Part shown: positions 25,052 through 32,807 of the stretch, piece by piece | Layout: each line of letters opens with the position of its first letter | How positions within the stretch are numbered: position 1 is the first letter of the stretch | Origin: CAZAPG01 sp964486935 | GTDB taxonomy: Bacteria; Chloroflexota; Anaerolineae; 4572-78; J111 | Length of the DNA: 64,000 bases | Direction of reading: 5' to 3' | Assembly: GCA_964486935.1 (NCBI GenBank) | Contig: CAZAPG010000002.1 | Coordinates: forward strand, 186,001 to 250,000 | Program-made: the position numbers and the translations under genes | Notes under the pieces: generated by a model | The model's database searches: none | Told to the model about the DNA's origin: nothing | The model's input: only the letters and a program-made list of their open reading frames with translations

Positions 25052-26116
25052 ATGCCGATATTTGAACTGGAAATCATCTATAAACTGAGTCTCTTTTTGA
25101 TAATTTTGTTGGGGGCGGCGGTTGCGGCCTGGCTGCTTACCAAACTGCTGAATAACTGGATTCGCCACGCAGTCAAACGCAGCCAGAACGGCCTGGACGA
25201 CGCTATCCTGGCCGCTCTGAAAGGGCCGCTGGTTAATTTTGTATTGCTGATTGGTTTGTGGCTGGCCTTGCAGCAGGCCGATTTTATGATTAACCCCAAC
25301 AGCCGGTTTTTATCGACCATTTTTTTTGTGGCCTATTTGATTTTAGGATTCATTGCGGCCTACCGCCTCATCACCGGCTTGCTGGACTGGTATGGCGATG
25401 AGATAGCCAGCCGCACCGAAACCACTTTTGATGACCATATTTTGCCCTTTTTCAGGCGGCTCATTGTGGCCTTTTTGGCTCTGATTGCTCTGGTGGTGCT
25501 GCTGGCCCGCTTCAACGTGGATATCAGCGCCTTTATCGCCACGCTGGGCGTGGGCAGCATTGCCATCGCGCTGGCCGCGCAAGAGGTGCTGGGCAATATG
25601 ATTAGCGGCTTCATTATTTTAATCGACCGCCCGTTTCGCATTGGCGACCGGATTGAACTGGAAGAGCTGGGCACCTGGGGCGACGTGCAGGATATCAGCC
25701 TGCACAGCACCCGCATTTTAACCCGCGACAACCGCCAGGTATCGGTACCCAACGCCTTAATCGGTAAAAATCGGGTCGTCAACCACTCCATCCCCAGCAG
25801 CCAGTACCGGGTTCAAACGCACGTGGGCGTGGCTTACGGGTCGGATATTGAACATGTGCGGCAGGTGTTGATTGAGGCCATTCGCCGCGAGGAGTGGGTG
25901 ATGAAAAATAAACCCATCGAGGCCCTTTTTCTGGAATTTCAGGATTCGGGGCTGCTGTTTCGGGTGCGCTGCTGGATTGAACACTACGTTGAAACCCGGC
26001 GGGTCATTGATAAAATGAACACCGCCATCTACAAGGCCCTCAACCAGGCCGATATCGAAATCCCCTTCCCGCAGCGAGTGATTCACGTGCAGCCCGCCAA
26101 TGGCCAGGCTCACTGA
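25052..26116 (+). CDS. MscS-family mechanosensitive ion channel
   Basis: 354 residues with GGAGGAG before the ATG. Three or four hydrophobic helices precede the channel-lining helix (SAFIATLGVGSIAIALAAQEVLGNMISGF-like region, about residues 160-190), rich in Gly/Ala as in MscS TM3. The beta domain follows: IDRPFRIGDRIEL, DVQDISLHSTRILTRDN, VSVPNALIGKNRVVNHS. The C-terminal alpha/beta domain ends in IEIPFPQRVIHVQ. The family opens under membrane tension to release solutes on osmotic downshock. It is convergent with dapF, with only 11 bp between the stops. Confidence 0.95.
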   Translation: MPIFELEIIYKLSLFLIILLGAAVAAWLLTKLLNNWIRHAVKRSQNGLDDAILAALKGPLVNFVLLIGLWLALQQADFMINPNSRFLSTIFFVAYLILGFIAAYRLITGLLDWYGDEIASRTETTFDDHILPFFRRLIVAFLALIALVVLLARFNVDISAFIATLGVGSIAIALAAQEVLGNMISGFIILIDRPFRIGDRIELEELGTWGDVQDISLHSTRILTRDNRQVSVPNALIGKNRVVNHSIPSSQYRVQTHVGVAYGSDIEHVRQVLIEAIRREEWVMKNKPIEALFLEFQDSGLLFRVRCWIEHYVETRRVIDKMNTAIYKALNQADIEIPFPQRVIHVQPANGQAH

Positions 26117-26127
26117 ATTAGAGAAAT

Positions 26128-26985
26128 TTACCTCTGAAATTTTTCCGTCAAATCCGGCGCAAATTCGCCGTGGCCAACGGCCTCTACGCTGCCGGTGAGC
26201 GTCACCTGCCAGTTGTCATCAATGGCGACATGCGCCGTCCCGCCGGGCATCTGCACCTGCACCGGGCTGCGGCAGCGTCCGGTTTTTATGGCTGCCCCGG
26301 CTGCCGCGCTGGCCGACGTGCCGGAGGCCAGGGTGTAGCCCGCGCCCCGCTCCCAGATTTCAAGCTGAATGGTGTGTTGGTCCAGCGCCCGCGCCAACTG
26401 CGCGTTGGTACGCCGCGGGAATTGGGGCGCGATTTCAATCAACGGCCCCAGCCGGCGCGCCAATTCCGGCGATAACTCATCCACAAAAATAACGCAGTGA
26501 GGATTGCCCACGCTCACGACGGTCACGCTATATTCATTGCTGCCAAAGGACATTTTTTCCGCAACCACCTCGCGCACGGGACCGCTCACGGGAATGTCGG
26601 CGCTGAAAAATGAAAGTCGCCCAATAGTCATCGCCATGGTGCGGGCCAGGTCATCCCTGATTTCCACGGTCGCGGTTTCGCCGTTCATCCAGATGTCAAA
26701 ATTTCGGCTCGACACATAGCCCCGGTCCCACAAATAGCGGGCAAAAACCCGCAGGCCATTGCCGCTTTTTTCGGCCTGGCTGCCGTCGGGGTTGAAAAAG
26801 CGCAGCGCGCGCGGGTGGCCCGCCTCCGGCAATGGACCATAGCAAACACCGTCCGCACCCAGCCCAAAATGACGGTGGCAGATGAGTCGCGCTGTGGCGG
26901 GCGTCAGCGGATAATCAAACTCCGCCGGGTCGATGACCATCATATCGTTGCCGAGGGCCTGGTATTTGTGAAAGTTGGCTTTCAT
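26128..26985 (-). CDS. dapF: Diaminopimelate epimerase (DapF) homologue lacking both catalytic cysteines
   Basis: 285 residues from the ATG at 26985 (AGGA 8 nt before). The DapF frame is recognisable throughout: FHKYQALGNDMMVID, GLGADGVCYG, FFNPDGSQAEKSGNGLRVFA, NPHCVIFVDEL, and WERGAGYTLASGTSASAAAGA. In active DapF the two proton-transferring residues are cysteines in RxCGNGxR and in ACGTG. Here they read SGNG (Ser74, codon agc) and ASGTS (Ser221, codon tcc). Both codons were checked on the nucleotide sequence. His159 and Glu212 remain. The protein may be a weakened epimerase or have another substrate. The lysine genes elsewhere in the window are of the LysW type, which does not need DapF. 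Confidence 0.85.
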   Translation of the reverse strand: MKANFHKYQALGNDMMVIDPAEFDYPLTPATARLICHRHFGLGADGVCYGPLPEAGHPRALRFFNPDGSQAEKSGNGLRVFARYLWDRGYVSSRNFDIWMNGETATVEIRDDLARTMAMTIGRLSFFSADIPVSGPVREVVAEKMSFGSNEYSVTVVSVGNPHCVIFVDELSPELARRLGPLIEIAPQFPRRTNAQLARALDQHTIQLEIWERGAGYTLASGTSASAAAGAAIKTGRCRSPVQVQMPGGTAHVAIDDNWQVTLTGSVEAVGHGEFAPDLTEKFQR

Positions 26986-27007
26986 AGGGTCTGTCCTTTT
27001 GAGCAAG

Positions 27008-27043
27008 AAAAAACCCCTCGGATTTTACTTCCGAAGGGTTTTT
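27008..27043 (-). terminator. Terminator/attenuator hairpin directly upstream of dapF
   Basis: Minus-strand RNA folds with 13-nt arms (27031-27043 and 27009-27021, one U-G pair) around a 9-nt loop and ends in six Us. It lies 22 bp before the dapF start, so it either ends the small upstream gene or attenuates dapF. Confidence 0.75.
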
Positions 27044-27135
27044 GCTGCCTGCCTGGGGCGATGCCTGGGCTTCGCGGTAGCATCGGCTCCCAACCGTTCC
27101 CCTTGTTGGGCTAAGGCGAGGCAGTTCCCCACAAT
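27044..27135 (-). ncRNA. Candidate structured leader RNA (three-way junction) before the dapF hairpin
   Basis: On the minus strand three helices nest. The closing stem has arms 27119-27124 and 27045-27050; one hairpin has arms 27105-27110/27089-27094 with loop AAGGGGAACG; the second has arms 27080-27085/27059-27064 with loop containing TACCGCGAAGCCC. The whole is followed at once by the U-ending hairpin at 27008-27043. This shape, aptamer-like domain plus terminator in front of a gene, is that of a riboswitch or other cis-regulatory RNA. I could not match it to a known class (TPP, SAM, lysine, c-di-AMP, T-box stem I are all absent). Confidence 0.4.
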
Positions 27136-27151
27136 ATTGTTGTGTGTTGAT

Positions 27152-27337
27152 TTAGTAGTCGCGCCAACTGGCAAATTTGTTGCGTTTGCCTTTGCGGTAG
27201 TTGCTTTCCGCCTGTTCTTCGGCCATTTGTTGCAGCAGGTTTTGCACCCCGGCGATGAGATTCCCCTGGCCCAGGTTGAGCAGCCATTCGCGCTCTTCCG
27301 AGTGTTCCCGAACGTTGGCAGTGGATTTCTTAAACAT
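27152..27337 (-). CDS. Small hypothetical protein, 61 residues
   Basis: The ATG at 27337 follows AGGGGGG with short spacing. The product is charged and helical (EEREWLLNLGQGNLIAGVQN, then LLQQMAEEQAESNYRKGK) with a basic tail ending ASWRDY. It has no signal peptide or membrane segment. I do not recognise the family. It is followed by the structured region and terminator ahead of dapF, so it could be first in a short transcript with dapF. Confidence 0.5.
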   Translation of the reverse strand: MFKKSTANVREHSEEREWLLNLGQGNLIAGVQNLLQQMAEEQAESNYRKGKRNKFASWRDY

Positions 27338-27380
27338 TGTAGCCCCCCTAGATATAGTAGTCAATTATTTAATGTGTACC

Positions 27381-27416
27381 ATATATTGTGTTGTTACGCA
27401 GTTTATCACAATATAT
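27381..27416. promoter_or_regulatory. 10-bp inverted repeat upstream of the small gene
   Basis: atatattgtg (27381-27390) and cacaatatat (27407-27416) are exact complements 16 bp apart. They lie about 45 bp before the small gene at 27337, a likely operator position in an otherwise AT-rich gap (27338-27485). Confidence 0.35.
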
Positions 27417-27485
27417 AGGGTTTGGCAAGGGGGTCTGACAATTAATTTGGGGTATTTTAAGTTTTTTAAGAAATGGGGTTTCAGG

Positions 27486-29648
27486 CTACGGCTGAAGGGG
27501 AATAATCAAGGCGTCATCGGGCAGGCGGTTGCCGGCGGAATCGAAGGCGGGCAGGCGCTGGCCGGTGGCGGGATTGTAGAGGCCGACGGCCAGATGGTCA
27601 ACCTGGCTAAAATCATCGTGGGGCAGGGGGTGGATATCCTGAATGATTTCGCCGGGCTGCCAGCGGCTGGCGGGGTAGTGGTTGCTCACCGGCGGGCTGT
27701 CGGCCTGGCTGCGGACAAAGCCGTCGGTGGCGCGCAGGTGGATGAAAACGGTGTAGTCGATGGGCAGGGGGGCGGTGGATTGCCAGTAGAGGGTCAGGTG
27801 CGGGTTGGGCGGTGGGTAATTAGTAATGGGTGATTGGTAATTGGTTGCAAGGAGTTGAATGGATTGGTTGGGGCCAAAGGTGGCGACGGGGTCGGTAGGG
27901 AAGCGGTCGGCGGTGGCGGGCATGACCCGGTACAGATAATCGCCTTCAAACTGGCCCAGGGGGGTGAGGCCGGGGTTGCGCTCGGCGCGCCAGCGGTCGA
28001 TGGTTTCCCATTGGCTGCGGTCGAAGGGGGCTTCGCCGGGGTGGACGAGTAAATATAGTTTCGGGTTTTGGATGGTTGCGGCCAGATTTTGGAGAGCCTG
28101 AATGGATTGCGGGTTGGGAAAGTTGGCGATATTTTGGGCCAGGGCCATCTGGCGGGGTGGGGTGTAGCCGGAGTAGCCGTTGACCAGCGGCCACCAGCCC
28201 AGCGTGCTGGCGTACAACCGTTTGACTTCGGGAAATTCCGGGGTCGGCGCGCTGTGCAATGGCAGTTCAATGAGCGCGAAATTGGCGGGTTGGTTGGCTA
28301 ACCAATGGTAGGCCGGGTTAAGTTGAGTCCGGTTTTCCACCGGGGCCAGAGGAATTGGGGCGGAGAAGGTTTCGAGAAGGACGATAGCCAAGCAGATGAC
28401 GAATATGGAATGACGAGTGACAAATTGTGAATAGCGATTGATGATTTTTGCATTTATGATGGAAAAGCCGAAGGCGGACAAGACAGCCAGCGCAAACAGG
28501 GCGGGGATAATCCAGCGGGCGGGCACTCGAATGATGGTGGAGGGCGGAAACAGTGTGGCAACAACGGTGTAGGGCAGGGCAAAGGTGAGGGCGAGGGAGA
28601 GGAGGAGGATGAGTGATGAGTGATGAGCGGCGATACGGCGTTTGGACTCTTTGCTGGAGTTTACGGAATACGCAGTAGGCACTACGTACCTGGATAGCAA
28701 AAATAGAATGGTGAGCGCAGCCAATACGGGCGCTACCAGCCCTGCAAACAACGTATTTTCCTCGGTGAAGCCGGGGCGGGCGCGGAGGGGTTCGGTGAGC
28801 GGGCCAAAAATCCGGTTGAAGGGGGCGGCAGCCAGATAATCGGTGGGGGCGGCGGCCAGCGACAGCGCCAGCGACAGCGGGCGGGCGGCGCGTAAATCGT
28901 TGAGCAGGGGCAGGTAGGGCAGGGCAAACGGCAGCGTCAGAAACAGGACAACAACGGCGGCCAGGGCGACTCGCGCCACAGCGGGCCGGGTGAGGCGTTG
29001 CGCCGGCAGCAGGTAGACTCCCAAAATGAGGGCGGTGTAGACGGCCAGATACCAGGAGGCCAGAATTTGCAGTAACAGAAACAGGATTAAGGCCAGGATG
29101 TGCCGGAGTGATGAGCGATGAGCGAAGCGCGAAGGATGGGGCGTAAGCATAAAATCGAGAAAGAGGAGGGCAAAGGGCAGCCATTGAAAGGTGAGCAGTT
29201 GCAGGTGGGCAATGGCGGCAAAACGGTAGGGGGCAAAAGCAAAGATGAGACCGGCGATAAAGGCGGCGTCGCGCTGCCCAGTCCAGCGGAGGGCCAGCAG
29301 GTACATGCCAAAAGCGGCCAGGGGAAAAGTCAACAGCAGGCTAAGGTTGTAAGCGGCAATCGGTTCGGCGGTGGCAAGCTGGAAGGGCAGGGCCAGCAGG
29401 GCAGTGCTAAACAGATGCTCGGAGTAGGCCAGGGCGCCGGGCAGGGGATAAAAGATGTTGGCGTTGAACAGGTTGAGCGGGTTGGTGAGCAGGGCGTGGC
29501 TAACCCAGGCCAGAATCCAGGTGTTGAGCAGCGGGTCGCCAATATCATTGGGCACGGCATTAGTCAGGTTGAAAACAAGCGGGTGGGTGAGGATGAGGGT
29601 CAGCAGGCTGTACAGAGAAAAAATGGCGATTGGAGATTTTTTGGTCAC
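27486..29648 (-). CDS. GT-C-like polytopic membrane protein with one C-terminal beta-sandwich module
   Basis: 720 residues. The first 430 hold about ten hydrophobic helices, starting SPIAIFSLYSLLTLILTHPL, with the acidic pair of GT-C enzymes plausible in the first outer loop (NDIGDPLLNTWILAW). The C-terminal part is outside: a binding-type region then a beta-sandwich module (LTLYWQSTAPLPIDYTVFIH ... LPAFDSAGNRLPDD). That module recurs in all six large proteins of this window. A heptad repeat array codes part of the linker. The protein probably transfers sugars from polyprenyl phosphate to an exported polymer or glycoprotein. Its start overlaps the upstream gene stop by 4 nt. Confidence 0.7.
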   Translation of the reverse strand: MTKKSPIAIFSLYSLLTLILTHPLVFNLTNAVPNDIGDPLLNTWILAWVSHALLTNPLNLFNANIFYPLPGALAYSEHLFSTALLALPFQLATAEPIAAYNLSLLLTFPLAAFGMYLLALRWTGQRDAAFIAGLIFAFAPYRFAAIAHLQLLTFQWLPFALLFLDFMLTPHPSRFAHRSSLRHILALILFLLLQILASWYLAVYTALILGVYLLPAQRLTRPAVARVALAAVVVLFLTLPFALPYLPLLNDLRAARPLSLALSLAAAPTDYLAAAPFNRIFGPLTEPLRARPGFTEENTLFAGLVAPVLAALTILFLLSRYVVPTAYSVNSSKESKRRIAAHHSSLILLLSLALTFALPYTVVATLFPPSTIIRVPARWIIPALFALAVLSAFGFSIINAKIINRYSQFVTRHSIFVICLAIVLLETFSAPIPLAPVENRTQLNPAYHWLANQPANFALIELPLHSAPTPEFPEVKRLYASTLGWWPLVNGYSGYTPPRQMALAQNIANFPNPQSIQALQNLAATIQNPKLYLLVHPGEAPFDRSQWETIDRWRAERNPGLTPLGQFEGDYLYRVMPATADRFPTDPVATFGPNQSIQLLATNYQSPITNYPPPNPHLTLYWQSTAPLPIDYTVFIHLRATDGFVRSQADSPPVSNHYPASRWQPGEIIQDIHPLPHDDFSQVDHLAVGLYNPATGQRLPAFDSAGNRLPDDALIIPLQP
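27815..27842. repeat. Heptanucleotide tandem array (4 units)
   Basis: GGTAATT AGTAATG GGTGATT GGTAATT, lying in the linker-coding part of the first GT-C-like gene. Confidence 0.8.
28398..28446. repeat. Degenerate heptanucleotide array (7 units)
   Basis: Seven 7-bp units of the form GACGAAT/GACGAGT/GATGATT in a membrane-loop-coding part of the same gene; about half the positions are conserved. Confidence 0.6.
28608..28628. repeat. Heptanucleotide array (3 units)
   Basis: GATGAGT GATGAGT GATGAGC; a related array GGAGTGA TGAGCGA TGAGCGA AGCGCGA AGGATGG lies at 29105-29139 in the same gene. Confidence 0.7.
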
Positions 29649-32569
29649 GGCGTCACCGGGACGGACAGGCTGTGGTTGGGCAGCGGCTGGCCCTGGGCGT
29701 CCAGCGCGGGCAGGCGTTGGCCGGTGGCGGGGTCGTAAACGCCGATGGCGATGGTAGCGGGGTGACTGCTCAAATTAAGCAGGCGGGTATCGCGGATGAG
29801 CTGGCCGGGCCGCCAGTCGGGCAGCGGATAGAGGCCGTTATAGGGCGGGCCGTCGGCCTGGGCCAGCAGGTTGCCCTGGCTGTCGAGTAAATGCACAAAG
29901 ATGCTGTAATTTTGTTCAATTGACTCATTTGTTTGCCACAGCAGGGTCAGCGTGCTGCCGCTCAGGCGCGCTCCGTGCAGGCTGATGTGCGGGCCAAAAC
30001 CGGCGATGGCGGGCGGAGTTTCCTCCGGCGGCGGCTCCAGCCAGATTGCGCCCAGCGAGAAGGCATCGCCCTGGCCGCTGGCGACAGGCAGGCGTTGCCC
30101 GGTTTGCGGCTGGTAGACCCCGGTAGTCAGGTTGTAGCGAATGGGCGGCAAATCGGCGGGCAGGGTGAGCCGCAGCGGATTGCGCAGGTACAGGCCGGGC
30201 GGCCAGCTATGGGTGGGAATATTTTCCGGGTTGATTTCATCGACGGTGGCCAGGGTTTGGCCGTTGGGCGCGTCCAGGTGCAGAAACACGGCGTAGCTGG
30301 TATCCAAATTTTGCAGGGCGCGCCAGTAGAGCACGGCCTCAAGGGTGGTTGTTCCGGCTTCGGGTAGCTGGACTACCTGGGGCAGCGTATCGACTCCCAC
30401 CAGCCGAAGCTGGTCGCCAAAATCGACCCGCAAAATTCGGCCGGCCGGTTGGGGATGGTCGGGGTTGGATTGCAGGGTGAACAGCGGCGTCAGCGGGCGC
30501 GAGAGCAGGTAGGCGGCGCTGAGAACGACCGCGATAGCCAGAAAAGCGCGGGCAGTAAGCGATGAGGGGTGAGGTGTTGCGATTGCGGGTTTCCCCCTGG
30601 CGGGGACAGGCGGGTTTTGGGTTTTGAGGGAGGCGGTTGCTTTTTGCAGCGGGGGCAAAACGGTCAGCAAGGTTAATACCCCGGCGGCGCAAATGGTCAG
30701 CCACTTGCCCACAGTGCGGATGGGGGTGGACTCCAGTTGCAGGGTAAGCGTGTGGCGACCGGCGGGAATCTCGGTTTGAATCAGGCCGGTCTTGGGGGTC
30801 ACTGTGAAAGGCGCAAGTTGCTCGTTAAGATAAACCCGCCAGCCGGGCCAGTAAAGCGCCCGCAGGGTGGCGGTGAACGGTTGGGGCGTGTCGACCTGCA
30901 ACACGATGCGCCCGGCGCGGCGAAGCGTGGTTTGGGCGGTTGCGCCGGGGGGCAGGCTGGCCGGGTCCAGTTTTTGGGGTGGGCGACCGGCCTGGTAGTC
31001 GGGCCAAAGGGCATCGGGCTGGGGAGGCTGCTGCACCTGGCGCGGCAGCATTTCGGCGGCGCTGTTGGTGCCGATGGCTCCGGTGGTAACTTCGTAGGCA
31101 AACACATCGGCGGGGGTGGGCGTTCCCCACGGGATGAATTGGGAGGGGTACAGGTAGTAGGCATTGAGGAAAACGACAATTAGTAAGGCGCAGTTAATTA
31201 TTAACAGATTGGAGAGTGGAGATTGGAAATTAGTAATTGGTAATTGTTCATTGATAATTGATAAGGCAGCGGCGGCCAGGATACTGGCGCAAAAGATGGC
31301 CGGGCCGAGCATTCGCCAGGGGAACTCGGTTAGTTCGATGAGCGGGATAGCTTCCCAGACCGGTTGGGAGGCGGGCAGGGTCAGAAAGGCGAAGATGAGA
31401 AAGAAGATGGCAAAAAAGAGGGAGTGGAGAAGGGGGGAGGGGTCTGGCCTTTGTCCTTTGTTTGCGAACGTCTTGAAAAGAGCCACTAAGATAGCCACTA
31501 CCCCGGCTGCGGCGGCGACGAGTTGGGCCGGGCCAAGGCTCAACGGAAATTCCGGGTTGATGGCCGCCAGGTCAAGCGGCAGGGGCAGGGCGACCAGTTC
31601 GGCCCGGGTGAGGAAGTTGTGCCGAAAATCAAAAAAGCCCTGGGTGATTTTTTCAAACTGCACGGCATCGCGCTCGGCCAGGGCGGGCAGCCAGTAGATG
31701 GCAGACAGGGCCAGGCCGAGGAGTCCGGCCAGGGTGACTCGCCACAGGGGGGAACGTGGTACGTGGTGGGTGGTGCGTGGCGCGTAGTGCTTAGTATCAG
31801 GGTTTGCTTCGTCTGGCCTTGCGGTCATTCGTCCCGCTTGGTGGTCGTTTGCCCTGCTTCGTGGTTCTTCGTCTTTCGTCTCGCTGCGCGGCCCTTCCCC
31901 TTTTTTGCCGGCGTAATCAGTTACAATTAGCAGCAACAAATAGGCCGCCAGCAGCGGCGCAAAGTGCAAGGCGCTGATGTTGTGACTGAGCAGCAGCGCC
32001 GCCAGCGAGAGCGCCGCGGCCAGCAAATAGCGGCGGCGACCGTCTGTGACCAGGCCGTAAAAGGCCCACAACACCACCGGATAAAACGCCAGGGCGATGA
32101 ATTGTCCGTAACTACCCTGGATGTACCCTTCGCGTAGCCGATAGGGCGCGTAAACGTGAATCGCTGCGGCCAGCAAGGCCGGGTAGGCTCCAAAAATGCG
32201 CCGGGCAAACAGATACATCCCCCCGCTGTAAAGCAGAAAACCCAGCCCAATTACCACCTTGAGCGAGGCGTCCAGCGGCAGGCCGGATAGATGAATAACC
32301 TGCGTGGCCTGATACAGCAACGGCGGGGTGTAATGAAAAATGGGCATTCCGTGGCCCAGGGCCAAATCTGCGCCCCAACGGATGTAATAATCGCCCTGGC
32401 TCCAGGCCTGATTCAGTTCGACCTGCCGCATCAGGTGAGCCGGACCATCGGCGGTGTTGGGCAGCCCCGAATACAGCAGCAGCGGCATCACCGCAAAAAT
32501 GGGGATAATCAGGGCTGCGAGCAGGCCGTAGTCAATTTGATGTTGAAGGCTTTTTAATTGTTGGATCAT
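29645..32569 (-). CDS. Large GT-C-like/PTPS-related membrane protein with two C-terminal beta-sandwich modules
   Basis: 974 residues. The N-terminal half is polytopic (MIQQLKSLQHQIDYGLLAAL..., DGPAHLMRQVELNQAWSQGD, then FHYTPPLLYQATQVIH). It resembles membrane proteins annotated as 6-pyruvoyl-tetrahydropterin-synthase-related, now thought to be GT-C-type sugar transferases. A periplasmic region (about 480-620) contains RAGRIVLQVDTPQPF and ALYWPGWRVYLNEQLAPFTV, a YfhO-like segment. Two repeats of the beta-sandwich module follow (each with a YxxFxHL strand and TGQRLP turn). It shares a 4-nt overlap with the gene downstream. Three period-7 arrays are inside the gene. Confidence 0.7.
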   Translation of the reverse strand: MIQQLKSLQHQIDYGLLAALIIPIFAVMPLLLYSGLPNTADGPAHLMRQVELNQAWSQGDYYIRWGADLALGHGMPIFHYTPPLLYQATQVIHLSGLPLDASLKVVIGLGFLLYSGGMYLFARRIFGAYPALLAAAIHVYAPYRLREGYIQGSYGQFIALAFYPVVLWAFYGLVTDGRRRYLLAAALSLAALLLSHNISALHFAPLLAAYLLLLIVTDYAGKKGEGPRSETKDEEPRSRANDHQAGRMTARPDEANPDTKHYAPRTTHHVPRSPLWRVTLAGLLGLALSAIYWLPALAERDAVQFEKITQGFFDFRHNFLTRAELVALPLPLDLAAINPEFPLSLGPAQLVAAAAGVVAILVALFKTFANKGQRPDPSPLLHSLFFAIFFLIFAFLTLPASQPVWEAIPLIELTEFPWRMLGPAIFCASILAAAALSIINEQLPITNFQSPLSNLLIINCALLIVVFLNAYYLYPSQFIPWGTPTPADVFAYEVTTGAIGTNSAAEMLPRQVQQPPQPDALWPDYQAGRPPQKLDPASLPPGATAQTTLRRAGRIVLQVDTPQPFTATLRALYWPGWRVYLNEQLAPFTVTPKTGLIQTEIPAGRHTLTLQLESTPIRTVGKWLTICAAGVLTLLTVLPPLQKATASLKTQNPPVPARGKPAIATPHPSSLTARAFLAIAVVLSAAYLLSRPLTPLFTLQSNPDHPQPAGRILRVDFGDQLRLVGVDTLPQVVQLPEAGTTTLEAVLYWRALQNLDTSYAVFLHLDAPNGQTLATVDEINPENIPTHSWPPGLYLRNPLRLTLPADLPPIRYNLTTGVYQPQTGQRLPVASGQGDAFSLGAIWLEPPPEETPPAIAGFGPHISLHGARLSGSTLTLLWQTNESIEQNYSIFVHLLDSQGNLLAQADGPPYNGLYPLPDWRPGQLIRDTRLLNLSSHPATIAIGVYDPATGQRLPALDAQGQPLPNHSLSVPVTP
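31211..31266. repeat. Heptanucleotide array, 8 units
   Basis: Units run GGAGAGT GGAGATT GGAAATT AGTAATT GGTAATT GTTCATT GATAATT GATAAGG. The minus strand encodes NEQLPITNFQSPLSN in frame, between two membrane helices. Confidence 0.85.
31755..31796. repeat. Heptanucleotide array, 6 units
   Basis: ACGTGGT ACGTGGT GGGTGGT GCGTGGC GCGTAGT GCTTAGT, coding the charged loop KHYAPRTTHHVPR on the minus strand. A looser TTCGTCT-like period-7 tract follows to about 31890. Confidence 0.8.
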
Positions 32570-32653
32570 AATTGACGGTTCGTGTCGAGTGTTCCGTGTA
32601 GTTACGCCATACGTTGCTGGGGCTGCAAACTTGCGTCACCCGCAAAAATTTTT

Positions 32654-32753
32654 AACACAAAGGACGCAAAGTAGACACAAAGTTCGCAAAGGTTTTTACC
32701 CAAAGGGCACGTTATCTTTGAGTTCTTTGTGCGTTCTTTGTGAACTTTGTGTT
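32654..32753. repeat. Long imperfect inverted repeat built from CACAAAG-like words, intergenic
   Basis: The 239-bp gap between two GT-C genes holds a left arm (32654-32692) of repeated ACACAAAG/ACGCAAAG words and a right arm (32716-32753) with their complements CTTTGTG/CTTTGTGCG. The arms pair over roughly 38 nt with mismatches, leaving a 23-nt loop. It could end or protect transcripts. Nothing else is recognised in 32570-32807. Confidence 0.65.
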
Positions 32754-32807
32754 TTAATCTATTGGTTGCGGCGCGAAGTGTGCCGTGTTAGGCAATACGT
32801 CCCATGT

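Noticed and set aside
27044..27135. T-box element (TACCGCGAAG looks like part of a T-box bulge)
   Set aside because: There is no stem I or room for one before the small gene, and the GGTGG part of the T-box sequence is missing.
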